A DNA stretch of 64,000 nt, from the NCBI RefSeq assembly GCF_014647375.1, contig NZ_BMPB01000001.1, positions 620,001 to 684,000 on the forward strand, given 5' to 3'. Of the stretch, positions 1 to 8,868 are shown in pieces (position 1 is the first letter of the stretch; the number at the start of each line of letters is the position of its first letter). The position numbers and the translations under genes were made by a program. The stretch comes from Parabacteroides faecis (GTDB lineage: Bacteria > Bacteroidota > Bacteroidia > Bacteroidales > Tannerellaceae). The notes under the pieces were generated by a model. That model did no database searches. It worked only from the letters and a program-made list of their open reading frames with translations, and was not told where the DNA came from.

Positions 1-2753
1 ATTTCTATTTTGATCCGTCCGTTTGTAAGAGGGCTGAACTTCATTCCCTGTCGTGTTTTCAAGGGTATTCCGCTTTCCGATATTTGCTCGATAGTACTGG
101 CGGGGAGACAGACTGAAGCCTGGCTGTTTGCCGGTATCTCGACTCGTAGTTCGAATGTATCCTCATTGTCTTTCCAGTCCGACCGGATCAGTCCGTAGGG
201 AGATTCGTAGGATGTATTGGCATAGCGGATATCGCCTACCGGCTCCGGTTTGATAACGATATTCCTGAAAGCTACCGACTCTTTTTCCTGCTGTATGCCG
301 CCAAGTCCACTGAAAAGCCATTCCATCAGGTGTCCCAGCATACAATGATTATTGGAAACAAATCCGTATGCCTGCCATGATTCTGTCAGGGAAGTAGCGC
401 CATGTGCGAGTTGCCAGCCATAGCCGGGAACGTCGTATTTACAATTCATATCGTAAATAACATCGGATGCATCATTCTCTTCCAGTGCGCGAAGCACATA
501 CCGATATCCGACATCACCTGCTGTCAGGGCATTGTTCCTGTCACGGATATCAGCGATCAGATTCTTGAATACCTGCTCTTTGTTCTCCGGTTCGACCAAT
601 CCGGTATATAAAGCGATAGCATTGGCAGCCTGGCTGTTGCGATCGTATTTATGATTCGATCTGTTCCAGAAGGTATCGTTGAATGCTTTTTTGATCCGGG
701 CTGCCTGTCCGGCATATTTGTCGGCATCAGCCGGTTTATTCAATAACGATGCTATCTTTTGCATGATTGTCGTATTATAGTAGAAAATAGCAGTCGCTGT
801 TACTCCGTTGGAAGTCAGCTGTGATTCGCCGGGATGATTCGGACCGATGTCGTACCAGTCTCCCAGACCGTAGGAAATGATATAGTTATCGGCTTTCGAT
901 AGCAGGTAATCCAGATAACGCTGCATGTCGGGGTAATTCTTTTCGATGAGTTGTTTATCCCCGTACCATTGGTAGACATACCAGGGAGAGATAATAAAAG
1001 CACTTCCCCATTCAGGTGTGTCTTTGAAACCTCCTTCAAACTCCACCAGTTCGGGGGCTGTGGTGGCGATCTGCCCGTTCTTTGCTTGTGTCGAACGCAT
1101 ATCGTTCATCACTTTCTCATAGAAACGGGCCATATTGTACCGGTATTGGATAGAGTATTGCATCAGGTGTGCCACTTCCAGCCAGCCTAGTTTTTCCCGG
1201 TGGGGACAATCCGTCAGGACACTTGCCATGTTGCTGCGGACAGACCAGTCGATCAGGTTATATATTTTGTTGAACATTTCATTGGAACAACTGAATGACC
1301 CCGTTTCCTCTGCAGAGTTGCAGGTATGGAGTCCGGTGATATTCACTATTTCAGGCAGTCTTTCCGGATTCGGTTCTCCGCTTGGAACAGCCCCTTCAAT
1401 TTGTACATAGCGAAAACCGTAATAAGTGAATTGTGGTTGCCATGATTCCGTTTGATTGCCTTTGGGGGTATAAGTGAAATAAAAAGGATCGCCGGAGGCA
1501 CTTTGATTGATACTGTTATCAGGATTCAGTAATTCTGCCGGATAGAGTCTGACCGGCTGTTTACCGTTTGCTTGGACTGTCAGCCTGAGAATGCCGGAAA
1601 AGTTTTGTCCCAGGTCATACACCCAGCCTCCTTTTTCTGTCCGGAGGATACGGACTGTCGGGATATGATCGCGAACTTTTAACGGAGGGATACGTTGGGA
1701 TAATAATGTTGTTTTCCAGTTGGAATCGATGGCTTTGTTCCAGTTTTTATCGTTGAAGCCGGGTGATGACCATCCTTCCTGTTCTTTGGTGGCATCGTAA
1801 TCTTCTCCGCCGTAAATACTGCTGAAGGTAATAGGACTTTCGGTTACTTTCCAATCTGTGCCGGAGACTATATTTTGTACACAGCCGTCGGTATATTCCA
1901 GTTGTATCTTCATAATAAATTTAGGTGCTCCGTAGGAAGTGAGCATTTTGTAATACCGTTCTCTCGGAATATTGAAAAAGCCGTTACCCAGCATAATCCC
2001 TACCGCGTTATTGCCTTGCTGTAACTGTCCGGTAATATCGAAAGATGCGTAAAGAGCACATTTATCATACTTGGTCCAACCCGGATCGAGGAAATGATCT
2101 CCTACCTTATTTCCGTTCAGGAACAGGTCGAAATGACCGAGTCCGGAAACATAGGCGACAGCACGTTTTAACTGTTTGCCGACCATGAACTCTTTTCTGA
2201 ATTGGGGCAGGCGATACATTCCCGTTTTCTTATCACCGAGAACGTTGTTTGCCAGCGGAGTATGGATGCCGGTAGTGATAATCTCATCTTTTTTATCTTT
2301 TTCTAAAGCGATCCATTTGGCATTACTCCAATCTTTTTCCGAAAGTAATCCGATATGGAACCGATTGACGGAACTCCAGGGAGATACATTCCCTTGTTTA
2401 TCCCATATCCTTACTTTCCAGAAATAAGTATGTCCGGCTTTTATCCCGTTCCCTTCAAAAGGAACCAGGATAGAGGCCGGACTATTTACCTTCTGGCTGT
2501 TCCAGACAGTGCCGTTGTCGGAGTTGAGAGCTTCCGGAGTGTCGGCTACTAAGATTTGCCAGGCGGATTGCTCAAAGTTTCTTTCCTCCGCATTGATCTG
2601 CCAACCGAAACGGGGTTGAAGTTTTTCTATTCCCAAAGGATTCGTTTCCTGCTCGCATGTTAAGTGATGGACAGAGAAAGAACCTTTGGCAAACATTGCC
2701 AATGAGAGAAAGGTAAACAATATGGAGAGACGGAATGACCTTGTCTTTTTCAT
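1..2753 (-). CDS. alpha-L-rhamnosidase, GH78 family (3' end outside window)
   Basis: Secreted enzyme expected to remove terminal alpha-L-rhamnose from plant or microbial glycans. About 917 codons are visible from ATG at 2753 and the frame is still open at base 1, so the C-terminal end is missing. The N-terminus is a short signal peptide (MKKTRSFRLSILFTFLSLAM). Fibronectin-like and jelly-roll domains follow, then the alpha/alpha-barrel core with the family stretch DCPHREKLGWLE (usual form DCPxREKLGW) and further on DIGPNHPGESQLTSNGVT and GATSLTESWQ, all typical of Bacteroidetes GH78 enzymes. Its length fits the family (900-1200 residues). It stands alone beside the sigma/DUF4252 operon; a second rhamnosidase family (GH106) is found in locus A. 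The family call is confident; the exact substrate is not readable. Confidence 0.88.
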   Translation of the reverse strand, partial: MKKTRSFRLSILFTFLSLAMFAKGSFSVHHLTCEQETNPLGIEKLQPRFGWQINAEERNFEQSAWQILVADTPEALNSDNGTVWNSQKVNSPASILVPFEGNGIKAGHTYFWKVRIWDKQGNVSPWSSVNRFHIGLLSEKDWSNAKWIALEKDKKDEIITTGIHTPLANNVLGDKKTGMYRLPQFRKEFMVGKQLKRAVAYVSGLGHFDLFLNGNKVGDHFLDPGWTKYDKCALYASFDITGQLQQGNNAVGIMLGNGFFNIPRERYYKMLTSYGAPKFIMKIQLEYTDGCVQNIVSGTDWKVTESPITFSSIYGGEDYDATKEQEGWSSPGFNDKNWNKAIDSNWKTTLLSQRIPPLKVRDHIPTVRILRTEKGGWVYDLGQNFSGILRLTVQANGKQPVRLYPAELLNPDNSINQSASGDPFYFTYTPKGNQTESWQPQFTYYGFRYVQIEGAVPSGEPNPERLPEIVNITGLHTCNSAEETGSFSCSNEMFNKIYNLIDWSVRSNMASVLTDCPHREKLGWLEVAHLMQYSIQYRYNMARFYEKVMNDMRSTQAKNGQIATTAPELVEFEGGFKDTPEWGSAFIISPWYVYQWYGDKQLIEKNYPDMQRYLDYLLSKADNYIISYGLGDWYDIGPNHPGESQLTSNGVTATAIFYYNTTIMQKIASLLNKPADADKYAGQAARIKKAFNDTFWNRSNHKYDRNSQAANAIALYTGLVEPENKEQVFKNLIADIRDRNNALTAGDVGYRYVLRALEENDASDVIYDMNCKYDVPGYGWQLAHGATSLTESWQAYGFVSNNHCMLGHLMEWLFSGLGGIQQEKESVAFRNIVIKPEPVGDIRYANTSYESPYGLIRSDWKDNEDTFELRVEIPANSQASVCLPASTIEQISESGIPLKTRQGMKFSPLTNGRIKIE

Positions 2754-2865
2754 TTTGTACAGAATTAAAGTGTTACGATCCAAGCTGTACAAAGATGCTC
2801 ATTTATAAGTAAAAGAAAGTATTAAAAATGATTTTATGACTTAGGAAAATGACACCTCCTGCCTT

Positions 2866-3327
2866 TTACTTATTCATTTCCTTCGTGATCTCCTGAATAT
2901 CCTGCAAAGTAAAGTTGCCTGATAACCGGATCACATTAAAACTTTTGTCTGTATCGGCGAGCATGATCAGTTCGCTGATCAGGTCTCCCTTTTGTTTTAC
3001 ATAGAAAGTAGCACGTGTCTTACCGTCTTTTACTTTCATCAGTTCTTCATGATCCTTACCGATCAGGTTTTTGAAGTCGTTGCGCATAGTCTCTTTTATA
3101 TTGTTGTTCTCGGTCGTAAGGATTTGCAGACCTTCTATTTTTCCTTTCAGGTTCATCAGGTTGAGGCCGTTCGTTTCAAAATTAGGCATCATCTGGAACA
3201 TGGCTTTCGAGATAAAAACGGAGGTGACATTATCCATTTCGGAATATTTGTCGAACAGTTTGTTTTGTGCAAAACAGATGCTTGTGCAGCATAGAAAGAG
3301 AAGGAGTAATATATTTTTAGTTTTCAT
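2866..3327 (-). CDS. DUF4252 domain-containing secreted protein (downstream copy)
   Basis: Small exported protein of unknown function, last gene of the sigma-factor operon. The start is taken at MKTKNILLLLFLCC (ATG 3327), which gives a clean signal peptide ending near CFAQ and about 153 residues; an ATG four codons upstream (3339) overlaps the stop of the preceding gene and is equally possible. The mature part (SEMDNVTSVFISKAMF, then LKGKIEGLQILTTENN and a C-terminal VIRLSGNFTLQDIQEI) matches the pattern of the DUF4252 family, common in Bacteroidetes next to ECF sigma genes. It is a diverged paralogue of the protein at 4231-4680: both carry the same order of blocks (VTSVFIS/INHVKIG, RATFYVK/KVMVRIE, LISELIML/MIRELVVL). 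No catalytic residues are apparent. Confidence 0.75.
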   Translation of the reverse strand: MKTKNILLLLFLCCTSICFAQNKLFDKYSEMDNVTSVFISKAMFQMMPNFETNGLNLMNLKGKIEGLQILTTENNNIKETMRNDFKNLIGKDHEELMKVKDGKTRATFYVKQKGDLISELIMLADTDKSFNVIRLSGNFTLQDIQEITKEMNK

Positions 3328-3331
3328 CTTA

Positions 3332-3739
3332 TCAGTCATTTAAATGTTTATTCAGAATACGGTTTACTTTATTTATTTCCTGTTGGGCATCGTTTATCTG
3401 GTCGATTCCCTTGTTCAGGTTGGAAGACATAAAAGCAAGTGCTTTCTGGGCGGCTATGGCGGCTTCCTGCGGATTGGTATAGGTATCGGCCAACTGTTGT
3501 TTGCCTGTATTCAGGTCTGTCAGTCCGAAGATACCGACACAAAGCAACAGGATAGCTGCGACGGCTCCGCTAAGCCAGTACAATGAACGGCGGTGAAAAG
3601 ATGAACGGACCGTCTCTTTCTTTTCAGCGGCAGCCCAACTGTCGATCTGCTGCTCCAACCGTTCGGAAAGTCCTTCCGGCAACGTCTGGTCCTCCCGGAG
3701 GACTTTGTTGATTAATTCATCTATCTGTTTATCGTTCAT
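3332..3739 (-). CDS. small single-pass membrane protein, anti-sigma-like
   Basis: Likely partner of the ECF sigma factor encoded just upstream. About 135 residues: a soluble N-terminal part (NDKQIDELINKVLREDQTLP, then EGLSERLEQQIDSW), one membrane helix at about residues 57-75 (LYWLSGAVAAILLLCVGIFG) and a helical, Gln/Asn/Ala-rich extracytoplasmic tail. That topology, a cytoplasmic helical head plus one membrane span directly behind an ECF sigma gene, is that of anti-sigma factors, though no ZAS motif (HxxxCxxC) or FecR domain is seen. The start at ATG 3739 overlaps the sigma stop by 11 nt (ATGAACGATAA), indicating translational coupling; a start 18 nt upstream would lie inside the sigma gene and is less likely. 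The function is inferred from topology and position. Confidence 0.6.
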   Translation of the reverse strand: MNDKQIDELINKVLREDQTLPEGLSERLEQQIDSWAAAEKKETVRSSFHRRSLYWLSGAVAAILLLCVGIFGLTDLNTGKQQLADTYTNPQEAAIAAQKALAFMSSNLNKGIDQINDAQQEINKVNRILNKHLND

Positions 3740-4247
3740 ATTCGTATATTTTATCAAATTGTTCCCGGATTACTTTGCGTGCCCGGGAGAGTAACACGCG
3801 TATGTTTACGGCATTCAGGCCGGTGATCTGTTCTATCTCGTCCATCGAGCAATCGTCTATTCCCCGAAGGCGGATGACTTGTCGCTGATTTTCAGGCAGC
3901 CGGTCGATCAGTTGCCGGATTTTCTGTTCCTTATCCTTTGTTTCCAGTTCTTTTTCAGGAGAAGCATCGGTTGCCAGCGTAATGACTTCTCCTATTTCTT
4001 CTTCCCGCCGGGTGGCACGAGGCGACCGGAGGAAGTCGAGGCAGAGGTTTTTAACCAGCGTGACACAGAAGGCTTCGGGGTTTGCTATATCGGGCAAATC
4101 ATCCCTTTTATTCCATAACTTGAAGTAAGCATCCTGCAGGATATCTTCGGCGTCCGCTTTGTTTTCGACAAGTGCGTAAGCAATCCGGAAAAGCTTGGGA
4201 TGGAAGGAGAGGAACTTTCGTTTAAAGCTCTCAGCATCCATTCCCAT
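3729..4247 (-). CDS. ECF-type RNA polymerase sigma factor
   Basis: Sigma-70 family protein of 172 residues with region 2 (FRIAYALVENKADAEDILQD, then AYFKLWNK) and region 4 (LPENQRQVIRLRGIDDCSMD, then EIEQITGLNAVNIRVLLSRA), the two domains that make an ECF sigma factor. It directs RNA polymerase to a small extracytoplasmic-stress or surface regulon. It sits second in a four-gene operon: the DUF4252 gene upstream overlaps its start by 17 nt and the anti-sigma-like gene downstream overlaps its stop, so all four are probably made together. A start two codons later (MDAES) is also possible. Unlike the three other sigma genes here it is not linked to a FecR/SusC pair, so it probably serves a different signal. 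Confidence 0.9.
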   Translation of the reverse strand: MGMDAESFKRKFLSFHPKLFRIAYALVENKADAEDILQDAYFKLWNKRDDLPDIANPEAFCVTLVKNLCLDFLRSPRATRREEEIGEVITLATDASPEKELETKDKEQKIRQLIDRLPENQRQVIRLRGIDDCSMDEIEQITGLNAVNIRVLLSRARKVIREQFDKIYEYER

Positions 4248-4680
4248 GATCTATCATCACTTTATTTACGTCGGACGGTTTGATCTTGCCTTTGATGCGG
4301 ACCAGGGCATTCCTGCTACCTGTCGTGAGAACTACCAGTTCGCGGATCATATCTTTTTCAATGCGGACCATTACTTTCGTGCGGCTGCCTTTCTCATTGG
4401 AGGTAAGCATTGTTTCGAAGCCCGGGTCTTTCAGTTCTTTGATCGCTTTGACAAAACGTTCTTTTATCTCGTTTCTACAGTCACTGAATTCGATCACTTC
4501 AATGCCGTTCACTCCCATGGTTTCGGTGAATATACTGGCAAGTTTCATGGTGATATTACCTATCTTGACATGATTGATCTGTTCTATTTTAGAGAATTCT
4601 TTGAACAGGTCGTTCATAGTCTGGCTATTTCCTGCCTGGCAGATCAAGATCAGTGCCAGGATAACAAAGTATCGTTTCAT
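4231..4680 (-). CDS. DUF4252 domain-containing secreted protein (first gene of operon)
   Basis: Exported protein of unknown function, 149 residues, with signal peptide MKRYFVILALILICQAGNSQ. The mature sequence (MNDLFKEFSKIEQINHVKIG, and later GSRTKVMVRIEKDMIRELVV) fits DUF4252. It is the first gene of the operon and its last codons overlap the start of the sigma gene (17 nt), so sigma translation may depend on translation of this gene. A diverged copy closes the operon at 2866-3327. Such bracketing of an ECF sigma/anti-sigma pair by DUF4252 proteins suggests they belong to the signal pathway or are its targets; this is inference from position. Confidence 0.77.
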   Translation of the reverse strand: MKRYFVILALILICQAGNSQTMNDLFKEFSKIEQINHVKIGNITMKLASIFTETMGVNGIEVIEFSDCRNEIKERFVKAIKELKDPGFETMLTSNEKGSRTKVMVRIEKDMIRELVVLTTGSRNALVRIKGKIKPSDVNKVMIDHGNGC

Positions 4681-4806
4681 CTTTCTATTGTATTAAATGA
4701 TTACTAATCCGGTTTATTTCCGCCTTCCTTTTGCGCGCTTTGGAAGAGCTTCATAAGGGAGACGGGAGCAACGGATAAGTTGTTACAAAGAAAGAGAAAA
4801 AAATAA

Positions 4807-4838
4807 TATGCCAATGGGGTAATGTGCCAATATGCCAA
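4807..4838. repeat. short TGCCAAT repeats
   Basis: Three copies of the heptamer TGCCAAT lie within about 32 bases just past the EamA stop. This looks like low-complexity filler; no function is visible. The remaining bases between here and 4680 show nothing further. Confidence 0.5.
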
Positions 4839-5750
4839 TTATTTTGAAGCGGTGGCTTTGTCTTTACTTTCCGCTATTTCAACAAAATAGACGCTCGAAC
4901 AAATCAGGAGGATGGCGATCATCTGGAACCAGCTGAAACGGTCCTGGCCGATGGAAAGGGAGACGATGGTGGCAACGATCAGTATCAGGTAGCCATACAG
5001 GGCAACCAGTGTCGTACTTAGATATTTCAGTCCGATAGGGATCAGCAGGTAGCTGATCGTCGTGGGGAAGATGAGGACAAACATCAGGACGAGGAAAGGA
5101 GTCCATTCAAAATGGCTGAATAGATGGGCGTCGAAGCCGGTAACAGCCATGACGGCCAGTGAAGAGAAAGCAGCTCCGAGGAAACTGTAACGTAGCATAT
5201 TGAGTGAACTGACCCTACCCAGCACGACATTGCTTATGATTAAATAGGCGGCGTATGCAATGGAACTGAGCATGCAGAGCATGTTGCCGGTAAAAGCATC
5301 CGAGGCCAGGTCGTCGCTTTTCTGTGTCAGGATACAGAGCAGGGCACCACCTAATCCGATGGTAATACCGATGATTTTCATTGCTGTGATCCGTTCTTTC
5401 AGGAAGATAACGGACAGGATGAATACCCAGATCGGTTGCAGACTGCTGAACAGTGAACTGGATACCGGCGTTGTTTTGCTGACTCCTATCAGGTAGAAGA
5501 ACATGAAGCCGAACAGTCCGATCGCTCCCAGAAGGAACAAGGTAACCTTTTCACGCAGCGTTGTCTTGTCCTGTTTCCAGAATATACTGATAATCCAGAA
5601 CATAAGGGCTCCGAATACACATCGGAACATGACGCCTGTCAGCGGTGCGATCCATAAAGGAAGCAGATATCTGAGCGCGTTCGCATTCAGACCGCTGAAG
5701 GTTTTCGATACGATCATACTTAGGTTGGCTTCTGTCTTTTTATTCTTCAT
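4839..5750 (-). CDS. EamA/DMT-family transporter
   Basis: Integral inner-membrane permease of about 303 residues with ten hydrophobic segments, arranged as two EamA halves (first half with RCVFGALMFWIISIF and FFYLIGVSKTTPVSSSLFSS; second with AAYLIISNVVLGRVSSLNML). The conserved stretch SSLFSSLQPIWVFILSVIFL and the following KERIT are typical of drug/metabolite transporters, which move small organic solutes. The start is placed at ATG 5750; a GTG at 5771, just 2 nt after the upstream MFS stop, would add seven residues. It is probably cotranscribed with the MFS gene. The substrate cannot be read from sequence. Confidence 0.85.
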   Translation of the reverse strand: MKNKKTEANLSMIVSKTFSGLNANALRYLLPLWIAPLTGVMFRCVFGALMFWIISIFWKQDKTTLREKVTLFLLGAIGLFGFMFFYLIGVSKTTPVSSSLFSSLQPIWVFILSVIFLKERITAMKIIGITIGLGGALLCILTQKSDDLASDAFTGNMLCMLSSIAYAAYLIISNVVLGRVSSLNMLRYSFLGAAFSSLAVMAVTGFDAHLFSHFEWTPFLVLMFVLIFPTTISYLLIPIGLKYLSTTLVALYGYLILIVATIVSLSIGQDRFSWFQMIAILLICSSVYFVEIAESKDKATASK

Positions 5751-5773
5751 AAGCTTAGCGTTTATATGCACCT

Positions 5774-7003
5774 TTAATTACTTTTGAAACTATCGTTGAA
5801 CAGGAATGAATCCTGTTTGATATAAGCCCAAACAGCCGCTGCCAGGGCAATGGTCATATTGAATATGAAGGCAAACTGTTGTGTTTCTATATGGAGCATA
5901 TCTTTAAATACATTTATAATGAACGGGCATAACAGGATCGCCAGATAATTCATCGCCATCACGAAAGCCAGTGCCAGCGTTACTTTTTCCGGGATAGCCG
6001 TGCGGGTTGTCTTGTCGTAAGCGATCGGCTGGATAATGCCATAGGCAAGCCCGGTAAAGACACAGCCTAAACCGATCAGCCATTCTGTCCTTGAAATCAG
6101 GATCAGGAGCATCCCCAGCGCAATCGAGAGTAGGCAATAGAATTTCGTTTTCTTACCCAGTAAATCTACGATCTGGTTTAGTACGAACCCCGGAGCCATG
6201 ATCGCCAGGAAAAACAGCGAGATCATGATACCCGAATTACCACTGGTAAAATGATATTCTTTCATCAGGAAAGGCAGGTTGAAACTGACAATGATGACGA
6301 GGTAAGTCGCCAGCCCGTAAAATCCCATGATCTGTACGAGGTGTCTGACCTGTATACCGAATTTTCCGAATGCAGGATCGCTTTCTTTTCCTTTTTCTTT
6401 GGTTGAAACAGTTGCGGAAGCGGGTAGGGGACTGATATTCTTTTTCAGGTAGAACGACAAGACGATCGAAATAAGTGGAAAGAGATAAACCAGGAACGGC
6501 AAATGCCAGTTGATCTCCGCCAGATAACCGGTCAGTACGGTTGCCAGCACCAGTGTCACGTTGGTGATCGCAGAACTCAGGCCGAATTGCTTTGTCCGGT
6601 ATGTACCGATAAAGAATCGTGAAATAAGCCCGGTAGAAAGGGGAACGATCAGTCCTGAACCGATTCCAAGCAATGCGCTGACAGCGATCAGTTGCCACAT
6701 TTTGGTCGAGAGCAGGTACAGGACACCGCTTACGGCAAAGATGCTTAACCCGATCTGTAATAACCAGATATTATTGATCTTTTCAGTCAGTTTTCCGGAC
6801 AGGATAATGAACGGTATGATCAGCAGGGAAGGCAACGACGACAACATCTGTATATCCAGTTCCGTCGAATGCGGAAATATCGCCGAAAGCTTTCCCAGGA
6901 TAGGAGAAACGGCCAGTCCTGGCAGCGCGTTCAGTGCCGAGATCGACCATATACCAATTAATGTGATGAGGGGAATCGTCCCCTGTCCTGTCTGTATTCT
7001 CAT
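5774..7003 (-). CDS. MFS transporter
   Basis: Major facilitator superfamily permease, 409 residues, about twelve hydrophobic helices. Visible family features are the N-terminal helix with GIWSISALNALPGLAVSPIL, the loop 2-3 region ILSGKLTEKINNIW (a variant of the GxLxDRxGRR motif), and GIGSGLIVPLSTGLISRFFI. The C-terminal half begins after a charged loop (STKEKGKESD). Set-wise it looks like an exporter of small hydrophilic compounds, but the substrate is unknown. It is followed at once by the EamA transporter, so the two probably form one transcript that begins in the 7004-7417 intergenic region, divergent from gadB. Confidence 0.85.
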   Translation of the reverse strand: MRIQTGQGTIPLITLIGIWSISALNALPGLAVSPILGKLSAIFPHSTELDIQMLSSLPSLLIIPFIILSGKLTEKINNIWLLQIGLSIFAVSGVLYLLSTKMWQLIAVSALLGIGSGLIVPLSTGLISRFFIGTYRTKQFGLSSAITNVTLVLATVLTGYLAEINWHLPFLVYLFPLISIVLSFYLKKNISPLPASATVSTKEKGKESDPAFGKFGIQVRHLVQIMGFYGLATYLVIIVSFNLPFLMKEYHFTSGNSGIMISLFFLAIMAPGFVLNQIVDLLGKKTKFYCLLSIALGMLLILISRTEWLIGLGCVFTGLAYGIIQPIAYDKTTRTAIPEKVTLALAFVMAMNYLAILLCPFIINVFKDMLHIETQQFAFIFNMTIALAAAVWAYIKQDSFLFNDSFKSN

Positions 7004-7109
7004 ACTTAAATAGCTGTTTTATAAGACAGAAAACAATTCTTATGACTGAATGTTCATTTGAAAGGTTATTTCCGTTACTAAAAAAACTATCGGTATCGGC
7101 AATCCTTAG

Positions 7110-7296
7110 AGGAAGCAAAGCTTCCTTGGAAAGGCCTCAGCGGGCGAGCGTTAAGCGCAGCAGCCGGGGTGAGCGCCCGGAGGCTGCGTTGTTTGAGCGA
7201 AGCGAGTTTCGCAGACGACAGCGAACGTAGGATGCGGAGTAGCGAGGCAGGTGCAGCCTTGATCTTTTGTTTACTTTTGGATCAAGCCAAAAGTAA
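7110..7296. repeat. GC-rich structured intergenic repeat
   Basis: The divergent spacer between the MFS gene and gadB holds a block visibly richer in G+C than its surroundings (about 7125-7255). It is bounded on the left by the palindrome GGAAGCAAAGCTTCC and on the right by a hairpin with 10-bp arms TTACTTTTGG/CCAAAAGTAA (7271-7296). Internal motifs such as GAGCGAAGCGAGTTTCGC are self-complementary. I know similar blocks as dispersed noncoding repeats in Bacteroidales, but cannot confirm the copy number here. No convincing reading frame crosses it. The rest of the spacer to 7417 is ordinary AT-rich DNA that must hold the gadB promoter. Confidence 0.5.
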
Positions 7297-7417
7297 TTAA
7301 ATATTGCATGTTTAACCAAAAACGGAGAACAATTGCCGTTGGAGGCTGTTTTTGCACTACAAATCGACGCACGAATGTCGGTTGCGCCAATTCTTAAATA
7401 ATTAAAAACAAAAAGAC

Positions 7418-8857
7418 ATGAAAGATTCAAGTTTTAGAGAAGGTGATGCCAAAACCGCGATTTTTGGCTCTAATGCGATGTTGCATCCGGCTCCGGTAGA
7501 TGTAATCCCCGATGGTCCTACTACTCCGGAAATTGCCTATCAGATGGTAAAAGACGAAACTTTCGCTCAGACACAACCCCGTCTGAACCTGGCTACATTC
7601 GTTACTACCTGGATGGATGATTATGCAACGAAGTTGATGAACGAAGCAATCAACATCAACTATATCGACGAAACTGAGTATCCGCGTATCGCTGTGATGA
7701 ATGCGAAATGTATCAATATCATGGCCAACCTGTGGAACAGCCCCGAACAGGCGCAATGGAAAGCCGGTGCATTGGCGATCGGTTCTTCCGAAGCATGTAT
7801 GTTGGGTGGTGTTGCCGCCTGGTTGCGTTGGCGTGAAAGAAGATTGGCCCAGGGTAAACCGGTCGACAAACCTAACTTCGTTATCTCTGCCGGTTTCCAG
7901 GTTGTATGGGAAAAGTTTGCTCAGTTGTGGCAGATCGAAATGCGCCAGGTACCTTTGACACAGGAACATATTACTCTCGACCCGCAGGATGCCCTGAAGA
8001 TGTGTGACGAAAATACAATCTGTATCGTTCCTATCCAGGGTGTTACATGGACAGGTCTGAACGATGATGTGGAAGCTTTGGACGCTGCCCTCGATGCCTA
8101 TAATGCAAAGACAGGCTACGATATTCCTATCCATGTGGATGCAGCTTCCGGTGGTTTCATCCTGCCATTCCTGAAACCGGAGGTTAAATGGGACTTCCGC
8201 CTGAAATGGGTACTTTCCATCAGTACTTCCGGACATAAGTTCGGATTGGTATATCCGGGTTTAGGCTGGGTAGTATGGAAAGACAAGAAATACCTGCCGG
8301 GTTCCATGTCTTTCAGTGTAAATTATTTAGGTGCAAACATCACTCAGGTCGGTTTGAACTTCTCTCGTCCTGCAGCTCAGATCCTGGGACAATACTATCA
8401 GTTCATCCGTCTCGGATTCCAGGGTTACAAGGAAGTGCAGCAGAACAGTATGGCTGTAGCCGATTACCTGCATGCTGAGATCGGCAAGATGGCTCCGTTC
8501 CAGAACTACAGCAAAGAAGTGGTAAACCCTTTGTTTATCTGGTATCTGAAACCGGAATATGCTAAATCGGCCAAATGGACATTATACGATTTGCAGGATA
8601 AACTGAAACAGAGCGGATGGATGGTTCCGGCATATACATTGCCTGAAAACCTTGAAAACTGGGTTGTTATGCGTATCGTTGTCCGTCAGGGATTCAGCCG
8701 CGACATGGCAGACCAATTACTGGGTGATATCAACAACGCGATCGTTGATCTGGAAAAACTGGAATATCCGACGCCGACCCGTATCGCACAGGACAGAAAC
8801 CAGAAAGTAAAAGGTTCTGTATTCACTCACACAGGTATTCCAAAATCAACTAAGTAA
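7418..8857 (+). CDS. gadB: glutamate decarboxylase
   Basis: Pyridoxal-phosphate enzyme converting glutamate to GABA and CO2 while consuming a cytoplasmic proton; with glutaminase and the antiporter it forms the glutamate-dependent acid-resistance system. The protein has 479 residues. The PLP lysine is K274 in SISTSGHKFGLVYPG (SxxASGHKFG in the family); the cofactor-binding aspartate lies in HVDAASGGFILPF, and the N-terminal third carries GSSEACMLGG. The C-terminus ends with VFTHTG near its tail, resembling the HT tail used for pH-dependent autoinhibition in Escherichia coli GadB. Length and motifs are complete. It is followed 11 nt later by glsA, so the two form an operon. Confidence 0.96.
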   Translation: MKDSSFREGDAKTAIFGSNAMLHPAPVDVIPDGPTTPEIAYQMVKDETFAQTQPRLNLATFVTTWMDDYATKLMNEAININYIDETEYPRIAVMNAKCINIMANLWNSPEQAQWKAGALAIGSSEACMLGGVAAWLRWRERRLAQGKPVDKPNFVISAGFQVVWEKFAQLWQIEMRQVPLTQEHITLDPQDALKMCDENTICIVPIQGVTWTGLNDDVEALDAALDAYNAKTGYDIPIHVDAASGGFILPFLKPEVKWDFRLKWVLSISTSGHKFGLVYPGLGWVVWKDKKYLPGSMSFSVNYLGANITQVGLNFSRPAAQILGQYYQFIRLGFQGYKEVQQNSMAVADYLHAEIGKMAPFQNYSKEVVNPLFIWYLKPEYAKSAKWTLYDLQDKLKQSGWMVPAYTLPENLENWVVMRIVVRQGFSRDMADQLLGDINNAIVDLEKLEYPTPTRIAQDRNQKVKGSVFTHTGIPKSTK

Positions 8858-8868
8858 GCTGTTTGAAT

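Noticed and set aside
163-1410. Short plus- and minus-strand ORFs inside 1-2753
   Set aside because: All are overlapped by the continuous GH78 frame, whose protein sequence matches the family throughout.
4807-4838. CRISPR-like or regulatory array of TGCCAAT
   Set aside because: Units are only 7 bp, irregularly spaced and few; no spacer structure and no cas genes.
7042-7430. Short ORFs across the GC-rich repeat, on both strands
   Set aside because: Arg/Ser-rich translations follow from the GC-rich palindromes; no start signals and no family resemblance.
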